A stretch of DNA of 55,475 nt, from the IMG/VR virus record IMGVR_UViG_3300045970_000288, positions 1 to 55,475 of that record, one strand, 5' to 3'. The first letter of the stretch is position 1; the number at the start of each line of letters is the position of its first letter. The notes under the pieces were generated by a model. It searched no databases, had not been told where the DNA came from, and saw only the letters and a list, made by a program, of their open reading frames with translations. The translations under genes were made by a program, and so were the position numbers. Source of the DNA: a virus. Below are positions 21,295 to 29,970 of this stretch, one piece after another.

Positions 21295-22857
21295 TTAGTG
21301 CCCCGCGGGTTTCAGTTTCTTATCGTCTGTCGGTTTACCCACTACTGGACGGGGCTTCCCCTCGGTATTGGAATCCGTCCCGCCGTCTGCCGTGATAGGA
21401 TTTTGTGTGGGTGGGGCATTGGGGTCCAAAGGATTAGCTCCACCTTTGGGAATGATGGGCTCCTTGGGCTTGGTGTACTTCAAGTCCATAGAGGTTGCTT
21501 CGTTGATGGCATCAATCACGTCCCGTCCGTCCATGTTGGGAGTGGCCACCTCAATTGCCTTGAGCTTGTTCTGGATATCAATGACAGTGATGGACTTGGA
21601 ACGGAAAAGATACTTCCCGGTGGGGTCCAGTTCCCGCATTAGGGTGGCATTGATACGATCATCGAAAGCAATGCGCTCAGGGCTGAATACTTGGGCCTCA
21701 GCTACCATGTAGGATGCGTAGGCAGAGGCGTAGGAGTAGTCCTCAGCCTTGCCGATGAAGAGTGGGGGTAACCTATAACCACTGCGAACATGGGACTCGC
21801 AGTTGGCATCATACTTGAGAAACATGGCATCCTGGGTACGCTCGCCGCCAAAGCGTTCTACCTTAACATCAGCTCGGGCTGCGTCAGTAAGGGAACCTCC
21901 GGTGGGGGCAATCTCGAAGATAAAGGCTCGTTGTTTCTTTTTTGCTGCCCCATTGAGCATACCTTCCATGGCCTTGCGGGATTCGTCAAGAAGCTGTCCG
22001 CCGGAGAGGAACACGATGAAGGGAGGCACGCCACCATTGTTGAAGAACTCCAGATTGAATTCCTCGGCCTTGCGCGAGCCGACTACCGAAGGGGCTTGGG
22101 GTATCCATCGGGGGATACCATAGGGGCTTTTGTGGGTGACTTTGCAGGGGAAGTAGAGCATTTCCGTGGCCCGCTTGTCGGCTGGCAGGGTTGTACCCTG
22201 GGGTGCCCATAGTCCTGTCGTTTTGTCTAGGTCCCGAGAGGACCCATACTCCGCAAAATAAGTGAGGTTGGTGCCGTTGAGTATCTGCACAAAACGACGG
22301 TCTCGGACATACATGGTAAATTCAACATCTGCCCCTCCCCGGCGTAGAGTCTTTTTTACAGGTACCGCGGGGTCCAGACGTACCAGCCTCATGAGGGTGG
22401 GGTCCACGCGCCGGAAGCCCACCAAATCTCCCGTTATGGTCCGCAGAATCTCCAAGTACCCACCCCCCATTTTTTCCAGGTCATTACGTAGCCTGCGACG
22501 AATGGCTACCGTAGTCTCCCCCGGATAAGGCTCTTTGAAAAAGTCACTCAGTTTTATGGCGGTGGGGTCGGTGGCTGAATTGGTTTTCGCTGGGTCCTCA
22601 ATGACGTGTCCCGTACCATCAATGTTTACTTCCATGGCCTCAATGCACTGAGGTAGGGTATTGTTTTCCTCTGCTCGGGAAGCCAGATCGTTGTAGTCGT
22701 AGGGGGGCTGTAGCACCCCATAAGAACTACCCGCCGATAGGTAGAACTGAGCAAAACTATCCTCGATAAACGAAGAGTTTTGGGGTACTACCGAGCCACT
22801 AACCGGGGGCTTTTTGATGGCGGTTAGTTTTCCTTTCAATGGGGTTGGTTCTGCCAT
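21295..22857 (-). CDS. Phage portal protein, PBSX-like (520 aa)
   Basis: Portal proteins form the dodecameric DNA channel at one capsid vertex. The region SPYGIPRWIPQAPSVVGSRK, EEFNLEFFNNGGVPPFIVFL and the later RSGYRLPPLFIGKAEDYSYA are characteristic of PBSX-type portals; length is usual. Residues about 465-520 form a Pro/Asp-rich polar tail. Ribosome site CTTAGGAGGTACTACCC. No terminase or capsid gene lies beside it, which is unusual; the visible virion genes are 29 kb away. Confidence 0.85.
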   Translation of the reverse strand: MAEPTPLKGKLTAIKKPPVSGSVVPQNSSFIEDSFAQFYLSAGSSYGVLQPPYDYNDLASRAEENNTLPQCIEAMEVNIDGTGHVIEDPAKTNSATDPTAIKLSDFFKEPYPGETTVAIRRRLRNDLEKMGGGYLEILRTITGDLVGFRRVDPTLMRLVRLDPAVPVKKTLRRGGADVEFTMYVRDRRFVQILNGTNLTYFAEYGSSRDLDKTTGLWAPQGTTLPADKRATEMLYFPCKVTHKSPYGIPRWIPQAPSVVGSRKAEEFNLEFFNNGGVPPFIVFLSGGQLLDESRKAMEGMLNGAAKKKQRAFIFEIAPTGGSLTDAARADVKVERFGGERTQDAMFLKYDANCESHVRSGYRLPPLFIGKAEDYSYASAYASYMVAEAQVFSPERIAFDDRINATLMRELDPTGKYLFRSKSITVIDIQNKLKAIEVATPNMDGRDVIDAINEATSMDLKYTKPKEPIIPKGGANPLDPNAPPTQNPITADGGTDSNTEGKPRPVVGKPTDDKKLKPAGH

Positions 22858-23031
22858 GGGTAGTACCTCCTAAGTGTGTTTGTCAAACCATAGCAGAGGG
22901 GCCGGAGAAATGCTACTTTTTTCGAGAAAATGCTCCGGTTATAATCCTTTTTGGGCCTTTTTGAATAAAAGGGGTGAGGGTAGGGTATAGGTTGAGGAGT
23001 TCCATCTTGGTAGAACTGAAATATGGATGGT
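22858..23031. other. 174-bp intergenic DNA between polymerase and portal
   Basis: No gene or canonical promoter seen. A direct repeat AAAAAGG-CCC-AAAAAGG (minus strand) near 22950-22970 and a TATAAC-like hexamer are present, without a matching -35. Confidence 0.4.
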
Positions 23032-25497
23032 TCACAGTATAATTCCTTGTGGGGGTGGATTGTATTTGTGAGGGTATTTTTTAAGCTCCGCCATGTTCAA
23101 TCCGGTTTCCACATCTACCGTGAATTTAAGCTGCGCCCGCCAACCGAAATTCTCCTCCAACGGCAGATTTTCCATGATATCTACGACCCGAGGAATCCAG
23201 ACGCCTGCTTCACTCTTGTGCATGTAAAAGGTATTGGCGTCATGGGTCATGAGGAAGGGGCGACAATTGGCGGGCCTACCGTATTGCTCTTTGAATATGC
23301 CTAGAGCCATAGAAGCCATGTCCGACAAGGTCCCCTGTACCGGGGAGTTTACCGACTGTCTTTCCGCCAGAGACCGTACCCCCTGGTCGGGAGAGTAGAT
23401 GTGAGGTACATGGCGTAGTCGGCCCAGGGGAGAACGTATTTGCCCATCCCGCTTGGCAATAGCCTTGCACTCTTTATGCCACTCCAGGAGTCGAGGGTAG
23501 GTGGCGAAATAGCCATTACGAAAATCTACCGCCTCTTGCAGGGAGAATATCACCCCGTAATTATACTTGGCGTAGGACATGAACCCCTCCGGTCCCATCC
23601 CATAGATGAAGCCGAAGTTACCAGCCTTGCCCTTTTGGCGTATCTCCGCGAAGAGAGCAGCCTCATCACTGTCGGGATTCTCATCCGCGTATTTCTTCAT
23701 GGCCAGCAGGTCTTCCAGTGTGGAGCCCGAAGCCCGTCCCCCGGTAACCAGATGCAGGTCGATGCCATTGAGGTACGCCTGAATCATGGTGGTCTCGTTG
23801 GCGAGACACGCCGCAATCTTCAACTCCCCCTGGGAGTAGTCGATGTTGACGATAATACAGTCCTCAGGGGCTATGAATCCTCGCCGCAGTTTCTTGGCCC
23901 AGATGGTATGCTTGGGTACCGTTTGCAGGGCCGGGTCCTTGCAACTGGAACGTCCAGTATCGGTCCCTGCTTCCTGATCGTTGTCTCCGCCTTCAACGCC
24001 ACCCTTATGCAGAATGTATGAGCCATGGAATCTGCCGTCTTCCCGCAGGAACTTGAAGAAGCCCGTAATGTATGTGGTCTTGGTTTTGGTGGCTGAATTC
24101 AATCGCTTGAGGATGGTGACGAAGTTCTTGACTTCTGGTACTTCATCGAATTGGAGAAGATGCTTCATCGCTGTGGAAGGCTGTTTGGTTTTGTCCGTTA
24201 GTATCAGGGGCTTGAGGTTGAACCCGAGCGGGGAGAAGAAGTAGTCTTGCAATACCCCTTTGGTACCGAGCTTTAACTTGTCCGCGTATTTGTAGCGTAT
24301 CTTGGCCGGTATGAGTCCGAGCAAGGTATCCGTAAGGTCTTGGATGGTCTTGTCCAGCAGTTTATCCAATCCCTTTTCAATGTCCGGCAGCCCGTTCTTG
24401 TCGTATTTGATATGACCATTTTCATTCTTCTTGTACACAATTTCCGGGTGCATGTAGTAGTCATAGTCGGCCAGTACCCCTTCCAGCTCCAAATCCTCAA
24501 AAGCACGTGCCGCAGGGTGAAGACACTTCTGGTAGAAGTTGGCCAGCTTGGGGTCTTCCACTAGCTCTTCCCGTAACGCCTCAGAAACCCGCAAACAAGC
24601 ATCAGTATCCCCCCCAGCGTAGGTGAGCAGGTCGTCCTTGGGCACCAGTTCCATGTGAGCTTTATCATATTTCAAGCTGAAGGCATCATCATAGCCCCCC
24701 AGCTCAGTAACATATATCTTGGTGTGGTTATTCAGACTGTTGCTACGATTCTCGTTGAGCAGGGAGCCGACCAGGGTGGTGTCAAACCAGAAATTCTCTA
24801 TGCGTATGCCCCATTTGGACTGTATCCAGAGACTATCGTATTTAAGGTTGGCCCCGCGAAGCGTTACCAGCGGACTGGTTATGAGCCACTCGATCTGTCG
24901 GAGGACTTCGGGGGAGGGCTTGCCGGATAAATCCAGGTACAACAGTTGGGACGTTTTGGGTCTCGCCGTAAAAGCTATCGAAACTATCCTCTTGGAACTG
25001 TTCATGTAATCCAGGCCCATAGTCTCAAGGTCAAGGGCCACTGGTACTGGTTTCCGAGTCTTGGCATACTGCTGCTCAACGTAAAGGATCACGTCAAGAA
25101 AATCATCCACCCAGGTATACTTGCCCAGGATGGGTTCCATCTGTCCGGTTTTGAGAAGTCTTATGGCTAGTTGTGCATCCCAGTTGATAGAGTCCACCAA
25201 GGCGGGCTCCTTATCCAGGATATTCGCATCAAAGGTGCAGAGGAAGGTCCGCCCATTATTGGTTAGGGGCTTGCCCCGCATGGAAGTGACGGTTCTGTTC
25301 TTGGGGCATATCTGGAAAGACGATAGCACTTCTACCGCCTTGGTCCCACACGCTATGATGATATCCCCCGGTTCAGAGTCGGGTAGCTTGGTGAAGTCCG
25401 AGATAATCTTGTGCGGCAGACCATGGTGCTGTTTTATCACAGAACCTATGGCCTCCCGCACTCTTCCTGTTTTAGCAGTAGTCCAGATAATCAGCAT
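23032..25497 (-). CDS. polA: Family A DNA polymerase with UDG-like N-terminus (821 aa)
   Basis: Replicative polymerase. Residues about 1-125 resemble a degenerate uracil-DNA-glycosylase-like domain (GDIIIACGTKAVEVL, RGKPLTNNGRTFLCTF). Exonuclease motifs: VALDLETMGL, GANLKYDSLW, YAGGDTDACL. Polymerase motif A is VNIDYSQGELKIAA, motif B RQKGKAGNFGFIYG, motif C MTHDANTFYM, where the usual HDE is HDA. Start chosen where ATG overlaps the upstream stop; an ATG five codons earlier is possible. Confidence 0.95.
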   Translation of the reverse strand: MLIIWTTAKTGRVREAIGSVIKQHHGLPHKIISDFTKLPDSEPGDIIIACGTKAVEVLSSFQICPKNRTVTSMRGKPLTNNGRTFLCTFDANILDKEPALVDSINWDAQLAIRLLKTGQMEPILGKYTWVDDFLDVILYVEQQYAKTRKPVPVALDLETMGLDYMNSSKRIVSIAFTARPKTSQLLYLDLSGKPSPEVLRQIEWLITSPLVTLRGANLKYDSLWIQSKWGIRIENFWFDTTLVGSLLNENRSNSLNNHTKIYVTELGGYDDAFSLKYDKAHMELVPKDDLLTYAGGDTDACLRVSEALREELVEDPKLANFYQKCLHPAARAFEDLELEGVLADYDYYMHPEIVYKKNENGHIKYDKNGLPDIEKGLDKLLDKTIQDLTDTLLGLIPAKIRYKYADKLKLGTKGVLQDYFFSPLGFNLKPLILTDKTKQPSTAMKHLLQFDEVPEVKNFVTILKRLNSATKTKTTYITGFFKFLREDGRFHGSYILHKGGVEGGDNDQEAGTDTGRSSCKDPALQTVPKHTIWAKKLRRGFIAPEDCIIVNIDYSQGELKIAACLANETTMIQAYLNGIDLHLVTGGRASGSTLEDLLAMKKYADENPDSDEAALFAEIRQKGKAGNFGFIYGMGPEGFMSYAKYNYGVIFSLQEAVDFRNGYFATYPRLLEWHKECKAIAKRDGQIRSPLGRLRHVPHIYSPDQGVRSLAERQSVNSPVQGTLSDMASMALGIFKEQYGRPANCRPFLMTHDANTFYMHKSEAGVWIPRVVDIMENLPLEENFGWRAQLKFTVDVETGLNMAELKKYPHKYNPPPQGIIL

Positions 25498-25904
25498 GGC
25501 AGGGGGTCCCATACCTCAGTGCCCCGATTGAATTTCCAGGCGGCTACAATGCCCGGCTTCAAATAGGCGAATAACTCGCGGGGAGTAGAGGCACACTTGG
25601 CGAGCTTTAGGGTGGCGAGACTGATGGGCAGTTTGTCCGAGTTCACAAATACCAGAGAGTTGCTGCGACTATTATCCGTCAAAAGGAAGTAGCCCTTACT
25701 GCCTATGTTGATGAGCAGACAATGTACCCCACTGGCTTTGGTGTCCTCGTCTTTCAGGTTGGCGTAATCTATCACGGTCATGTTCAGTTTGTAAGGGGTA
25801 TCTTTTACGGCCACACCCACAGACCCGTAGACTCTACCTTTCTCCAGGCTCAGAGTCATTCCCAGAAGGTCCGCCATCTTGTAAAACGTAGTAGGATTCA
25901 GCAT
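25491..25904 (-). CDS. Unknown protein upstream of polymerase (137 aa)
   Basis: Start MLNPTTFYKMADLLGM behind GGGAGTATAAACC. Alpha/beta, ends overlapping the polymerase start. Not recognised. Confidence 0.7.
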   Translation of the reverse strand: MLNPTTFYKMADLLGMTLSLEKGRVYGSVGVAVKDTPYKLNMTVIDYANLKDEDTKASGVHCLLINIGSKGYFLLTDNSRSNSLVFVNSDKLPISLATLKLAKCASTPRELFAYLKPGIVAAWKFNRGTEVWDPLPC

Positions 25905-25907
25905 GGT

Positions 25908-26147
25908 TTATACTCCCTTGCAGCGTACGCTACCATCCGTATTGACGATTAATTCCCGTGAGTCGATTAGAACCCCTAACCAATGTAGGACAAAGGTTTT
26001 TACCGGCAGTCCGTCCCTCTCTTTCACGGCAATGCAGGACCACTCTAAAGGCTCCGCGCTCAACGGAGGAAAGGGGGTGCCCACGCTGAACACATCCCCT
26101 AGATTCATGTCTTTCACGGCATTGGCGAAGTCGATAAGTTCACTCAT
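25908..26147 (-). CDS. Unknown small protein (79 aa)
   Basis: Start MSELIDFANAVKDMNL behind AGGGGGTATT. Contains SCIAVKERDGLPVKTF and DGSVRCKG. Not recognised. Confidence 0.65.
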   Translation of the reverse strand: MSELIDFANAVKDMNLGDVFSVGTPFPPLSAEPLEWSCIAVKERDGLPVKTFVLHWLGVLIDSRELIVNTDGSVRCKGV

Positions 26148-26155
26148 AATACCCC

Positions 26156-26938
26156 CTATGCTACCAGTTTTTTGAGGTCAGGTAACGGTGACTGAAAGAT
26201 TCCTAGCCCCATAATTACCGCCCCTATTACCCGCCCAACTCGAACCGAAGTTTCACAGTCAATGTGGATGGAAGCGTGAGACTCATGCACCGTGAAATCA
26301 TTAGCCAGGAACATGGGCTTGTACTGCTGGAAATTCGACCCCTGTACCCGAATAGATACCTTCTGCCCTTGTACCCTGGCCGCCATATTGATACCCGGTC
26401 CCATGGCTACTACCGTGTAGAGACTGCCTGCGGTGGTGCCCGGTACCTTCTGGTAGAGGGCCAGTGCGCTGTACAGAGTACAGTCCGGTTCCCCATACTT
26501 AGAAGGATGGCCAAACGAAAGCGTCGTAGGCGTAGCGAACTGGCTTGGTTCGGGTCCCGAAGCCCCTGGGGGCGGGGTAAAATTGGGCTTGGGGTTTGGG
26601 GTCGCACCGTAAGAAGAAGTCCATTTCTTCTTAGGGGTTGATGGCGTAGACCCCGGTGTCGTATTGGCCATAGCAAGAGCCTGTTCGATAGCCGTTTCCA
26701 ACTGCCCTTTGAGATGGCTAAACGAAAGAGGCATAAGTTCCCCTTTCATAGCCTGATCAATGCTGCCCCCCGGTAGGGTAACGGTCTTGAGGGTGGACCC
26801 GTACTTAATAAACAAGAGCTTGTTTACCCCGCTCTTAACCTGTACCCCATTATTCTTGAGGGCCTCGTATTCCCCCTCCAAGTGGAAGGCAGTGAATACT
26901 TTACCGATATCCAAAGCACCCCCATAAATTACTGACAT
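26156..26938 (-). CDS. Unknown two-domain protein with Pro-rich linker (260 aa)
   Basis: Start MSVIYGGALDIGKVFT behind CTACAAGGAGGTAATCATT, driven by P10. N-terminal alpha/beta domain (1-95), a Pro/Thr/Ser linker (about 95-140), and a beta-rich C-terminal domain (SLYTVVAMGPGINMAARV, VSIRVQGSNFQQYK). Downstream of a phosphatase-like gene in the accessory block. No family recognised. Confidence 0.7.
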   Translation of the reverse strand: MSVIYGGALDIGKVFTAFHLEGEYEALKNNGVQVKSGVNKLLFIKYGSTLKTVTLPGGSIDQAMKGELMPLSFSHLKGQLETAIEQALAMANTTPGSTPSTPKKKWTSSYGATPNPKPNFTPPPGASGPEPSQFATPTTLSFGHPSKYGEPDCTLYSALALYQKVPGTTAGSLYTVVAMGPGINMAARVQGQKVSIRVQGSNFQQYKPMFLANDFTVHESHASIHIDCETSVRVGRVIGAVIMGLGIFQSPLPDLKKLVA

Positions 26939-26974
26939 AATGATTACCTCCTTGTAGTGGTATGTATTAAGAAG

Positions 26975-27003
26975 ATTATAGAGTATTCCGGGGTGAAAGT
27001 AAA
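26975..27003 (-). promoter_or_regulatory. Promoter P10
   Basis: TTTACT-17-TATAAT; weakest -35 of the set. Confidence 0.6.
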
Positions 27004-27004
27004 G

Positions 27005-27838
27005 TTATTTCAGTGTATTACCCGTCCATATACACCCCTTGCTAGACACGGGATGGACTTCTTTCTTGGGTGAATTGTTGCTGGGCAGATAGGCCGACGA
27101 ACTGTAGCTCTCTAGCGAGGACTTATAGCCGACGGTTGCGGATAGGGATGCTGCGGTGTGGCCTGTCTTAGACGCTGATACTTTGGTTATCCCAAAGTTC
27201 TTGTTTAGCCACTCAACTTGCACGGAGGACTCGACTACCTTTTTACAATAATGCTCCCGCACATAAGTTACCGCATCAGCTTCCTGTGCAATTGATTGCA
27301 CAAGAACCGATAGAACTAATCCTGTTCGGCCATGCCCACCGATACACCCAATAAATATCTTTTTGTCCAGCATAATCTGCTCAGACAGATATTGAATCAG
27401 GGACTTGAACAAGCTCAGGTCGGGAGGTACGCCCATGTCAGGGATAGGGAAGAGATACTCCAGGCCCGGTTCCCACGGATAACGTCTCTTTGTGTGTTGC
27501 ATCCCGCCATCTAAGCCAATGAATATATCCATGTCTTTGATTACAGGGTCAAGGCACGAGCCCCCATACACCAAACGAGTTATCCCATCAGAACAAAGGA
27601 TGGGTAACCCCGGATGCGAATGGTGGCACTTTGGCTGTGTCGATTTAGTCGATGCCCCTTTGGGGGTGAAGGGCACTACGTTAGATCGCTGACTGGCAGG
27701 GGCCATTTTACCGGTAGTTACATACGACTCAAGGGGTGCTCCCGTGGCCGATAAGGGAGTTACTATCACATCATCCCGGTCTTCGTCTTGCACCTTGAAC
27801 TCCAATTTTAGATTACATTTTACTGTGGGCTTTCCCAT
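27005..27838 (-). CDS. CX5R phosphatase-like protein 1 (277 aa)
   Basis: Start MGKPTVKCNLKLEF behind TGGAGGTAACA. The P-loop IFIGCIGGHGRTGL gives C165 and R171 of the Cys-x5-Arg catalytic motif of protein tyrosine/dual-specificity phosphatases; PIPDMGVPPD about 30 residues earlier could supply the general-acid Asp. An upstream VYGGS...D segment is shared with the second phosphatase-like gene at 28991-29653. N-terminal 75 residues are polar and unlike a phosphatase. Palindrome copy 9 is in frame (VQSIAQ). Substrate (protein, RNA 5' end, nucleotide) unknown. Confidence 0.75.
   Translation of the reverse strand: MGKPTVKCNLKLEFKVQDEDRDDVIVTPLSATGAPLESYVTTGKMAPASQRSNVVPFTPKGASTKSTQPKCHHSHPGLPILCSDGITRLVYGGSCLDPVIKDMDIFIGLDGGMQHTKRRYPWEPGLEYLFPIPDMGVPPDLSLFKSLIQYLSEQIMLDKKIFIGCIGGHGRTGLVLSVLVQSIAQEADAVTYVREHYCKKVVESSVQVEWLNKNFGITKVSASKTGHTAASLSATVGYKSSLESYSSSAYLPSNNSPKKEVHPVSSKGCIWTGNTLK
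27286..27301. repeat. 16-bp palindrome, copy 9 (intragenic)
   Basis: GTGCAATTGATTGCAC on the plus strand, one mismatch, inside the phosphatase-like gene; encodes VQSIA. Confidence 0.75.
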
Positions 27839-27858
27839 TGTTACCTCCATGTAAGGGG

Positions 27859-28899
27859 CTATGCTGCGAGTTGCGCCCGAGTCAGGATTTTGTACTGCTC
27901 CTTACTCGACACGTAGAAGACATTACTTCCATTGGATGCGTTAATAACCGAAGTCGCACCGTAATGTTGTTCTTGCTTTTGTTTGTAGTTGACCCAAGCC
28001 ACTCCTCCAATAGCAGATTTACCCACTGCTGGCCAATTTACCAAGCTACCAAGTTCCGGGTATAGCTTGCGAGCCGCGGTAAGCAGGGACATTTGTACTT
28101 GGGTGGTCCACGACCCAGGTAGGCTGAGGTAGTTGGGGCCTAGCTTCTGTAGCTCGCTCAATAACTGTGGTATCTGTCCTGCCCGCTGAATATCCAGGAT
28201 GCTGCCTAAGGTCCCACCACTACCCTCGTATACTACCCCCTTATTGAAGATGGACGCGGTATTGTGGGCCAGAGACCACACTATATCAAGCATTATCTCC
28301 GCTGACGTGATACCCACGGTGTAATTGTGCAACACTTCGGCAATTACTCCCCACTTGGGCCCTCCGTACGAGGGGGAAAACTTGCCATTCTTGTAAGTGA
28401 ACATGAACGCCTCGGTGAGTTCCCCGATACTTACGTGTTCCGGGGGCGTACTCACAAAAGCAGATACTACGTGTACCCCATTACTCATAGGCTGAATCTT
28501 CTGCATGAATTGCACTACTGCCGGGGTAAACTTGGCCTGCATTTTAGGCCACCACGTCCCGTCCGATATTTTGACGTGACGCGCTTCCCGCATGCAGATA
28601 AGGAACAAATACGAAAAGGCCCGATGAACCATTGGCAGGGTCATTGTGAAGTACGTATCGGCTAAGTAACGCTCTTCTTGGGTCAGGGGGGCATAAAGGT
28701 CACGGCTACCAGCTAGTACCGCGTAAATGTGGTTGCCCAGATAAAAATTCAGGGCATCCACTTCGGGGGTTTGCTTGGTGTGGTGCATAGAGTTATGGTA
28801 CTGCCGGTTCTTGAAGGCTGTGGCTAAATGCTCGGCGGGCGTTCCTCCGAAGTTCAAATTCTTCTTTAACGCCCGCTGATTGTACTGATACACGTTCAT
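27859..28899 (-). CDS. Unknown protein between the two phosphatase-like genes (346 aa)
   Basis: Start MNVYQYNQRALKKNLN behind TACAGGGAGGTAAACG. Mainly helical (TPEVDALNFYLGNHIYAV, MVHRAFSYLFLICMREA), His-rich N-terminal part, Ser/Gly-rich C-terminus. Transcribed from P11. Its position between two CX5R proteins suggests a shared pathway. No family recognised. Confidence 0.75.
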   Translation of the reverse strand: MNVYQYNQRALKKNLNFGGTPAEHLATAFKNRQYHNSMHHTKQTPEVDALNFYLGNHIYAVLAGSRDLYAPLTQEERYLADTYFTMTLPMVHRAFSYLFLICMREARHVKISDGTWWPKMQAKFTPAVVQFMQKIQPMSNGVHVVSAFVSTPPEHVSIGELTEAFMFTYKNGKFSPSYGGPKWGVIAEVLHNYTVGITSAEIMLDIVWSLAHNTASIFNKGVVYEGSGGTLGSILDIQRAGQIPQLLSELQKLGPNYLSLPGSWTTQVQMSLLTAARKLYPELGSLVNWPAVGKSAIGGVAWVNYKQKQEQHYGATSVINASNGSNVFYVSSKEQYKILTRAQLAA

Positions 28900-28920
28900 C
28901 GTTTACCTCCCTGTAAGTAC

Positions 28921-28963
28921 CACGTGGGAATTTATATAGTGTAAGTATATAGATTCCCACGTG
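28921..28963 (-). promoter_or_regulatory. 11-bp inverted repeat flanking P11 -10
   Basis: CACGTGGGAAT at 28921-28931 and ATTCCCACGTG at 28953-28963 are exact inverted copies separated by 21 bp containing the -10 and start region. A likely operator or leader hairpin specific to this promoter. Confidence 0.75.
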
Positions 28964-28972
28964 ATTTTGCAA
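28944..28972 (-). promoter_or_regulatory. Promoter P11
   Basis: TTGCAA-17-TATACT with CAAGAATTTCTTG overlapping the -35. Confidence 0.8.
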
Positions 28973-28990
28973 GAAATTCTTGTAGGATAG

Positions 28991-29653
28991 CTAGGCTATG
29001 GAGTGTAATTCTTTGGTGATACCACTCACATCCAACCGGGCCAGGAAATCCAGTTGTTCAATAGTTTCTATGGCGTGGCCATAATAATTATCCCGTACGT
29101 ACTTCACATAGGGGGCGAGTTGTCCGTCCGGGGTTACGTCCAGTTCTCCCGCCAAGTACATAATCTTGGCAAGGCCCCCGAGATAGAGTCCGGTGCGCCC
29201 GATACCACCCATACAGCCCACGTAAATCTCCCCGTGCTCCCTGAGAACCAACACCCCACGAATGAGGCCAAGCAGAAAGGTATTCGAGTCGGGGATACTA
29301 AAATCCACGGTAGGCACATAGATAGTGGCGTGAGCCTTGATTTCCTTGGCCATGTTGACCCCGTGAATAATATCAGAAGGCTTGCTACGATAAGGGCCCC
29401 CGTATATCGTACCTTTGATGGAACCCAACTGAAAATCCATAGTACCTTTGACCAGGGTGTGTAGCAGAGCCTTGCGCTGGATAGCCTTAAGGTCCGCGTT
29501 GCTTACCGCCGGTTGTAACTCTGCTGGAACGCTCTCAACTTGTCCCGCGTAGTAGCTTCTCTTGGCCTCGCGCAGTCCATCCTTGAAGGCTTTGAATCCG
29601 ACCCGCAATAGGTGCAGGTATGTTCCGTTTTTACTTCCTTCATTCCCTTGCAT
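28991..29653 (-). CDS. CX5R phosphatase-like protein 2 (220 aa)
   Basis: P-loop IYVGCMGGIGRTGLYL gives C147 and R153; DFSIPDSNTF supplies a candidate acid. GTIYGGPYRSKPSD parallels the VYGGS...D segment of the paralogue at 27005-27838. The start at 29653 has AAGGAG but lies 151 bp inside the upstream gene; an internal ATG at 29440 with AAAGGTACT would remove the overlap and keep the catalytic domain. Confidence 0.75.
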   Translation of the reverse strand: MQGNEGSKNGTYLHLLRVGFKAFKDGLREAKRSYYAGQVESVPAELQPAVSNADLKAIQRKALLHTLVKGTMDFQLGSIKGTIYGGPYRSKPSDIIHGVNMAKEIKAHATIYVPTVDFSIPDSNTFLLGLIRGVLVLREHGEIYVGCMGGIGRTGLYLGGLAKIMYLAGELDVTPDGQLAPYVKYVRDNYYGHAIETIEQLDFLARLDVSGITKELHSIA

Positions 29654-29970
29654 AGTTTACATTCTCCTTGTGGTGGGTTGTAGACACAGTCGCACACATC
29701 ATAAACAATCAATTTTTTGGAGCCCCCACATACAGGGCATCCTTCCTGCTTTTTATGCACACCCGCGATATACCTGTAGATTCCTGTCACTAAATCATCC
29801 CCTACTAAATTGAAGACGTAGTTGTGAAAGCGTCGGTTGCCGTGGGCGTGGGTTACTCGGGCTGAGAACTCCATTTTGTGCTGCAAGTCCTCTAAACTGA
29901 GGACCCCGAATAACTCTTCGGCTTGTCGTAAAGCACTATTCGTGAAGCGGTAGTTTTGACGTCTGTCCAT
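29503..29970 (-). CDS. DnaJ-type zinc-cluster protein (155 aa)
   Basis: Start MDRRQNYRFTNSALRQ. Central CPVCGGSKK, CDC, CKLCKGMK and CTYCGS repeats resemble the CxxCxGxG knuckles of DnaJ zinc domains. The preceding part (SARVTHAHGNRRFHNYVFNL) is unassigned. Possible RNA or protein chaperone partner of the CsrA-like neighbour. Confidence 0.7.
   Translation of the reverse strand: MDRRQNYRFTNSALRQAEELFGVLSLEDLQHKMEFSARVTHAHGNRRFHNYVFNLVGDDLVTGIYRYIAGVHKKQEGCPVCGGSKKLIVYDVCDCVYNPPQGECKLCKGMKEVKTEHTCTYCGSDSKPSRMDCARPREATTRDKLRAFQQSYNRR

Noticed and set aside
22860-23030. 30-codon frame (MELLNLYPTLTPF...) between polymerase and portal
   Set aside because: No ribosome site and no coupling to neighbours.
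21298-25531. Long plus-strand frames opposite portal and polymerase
   Set aside because: They are antisense shadows of genes identified by multiple family motifs on the minus strand and lack ribosome sites.
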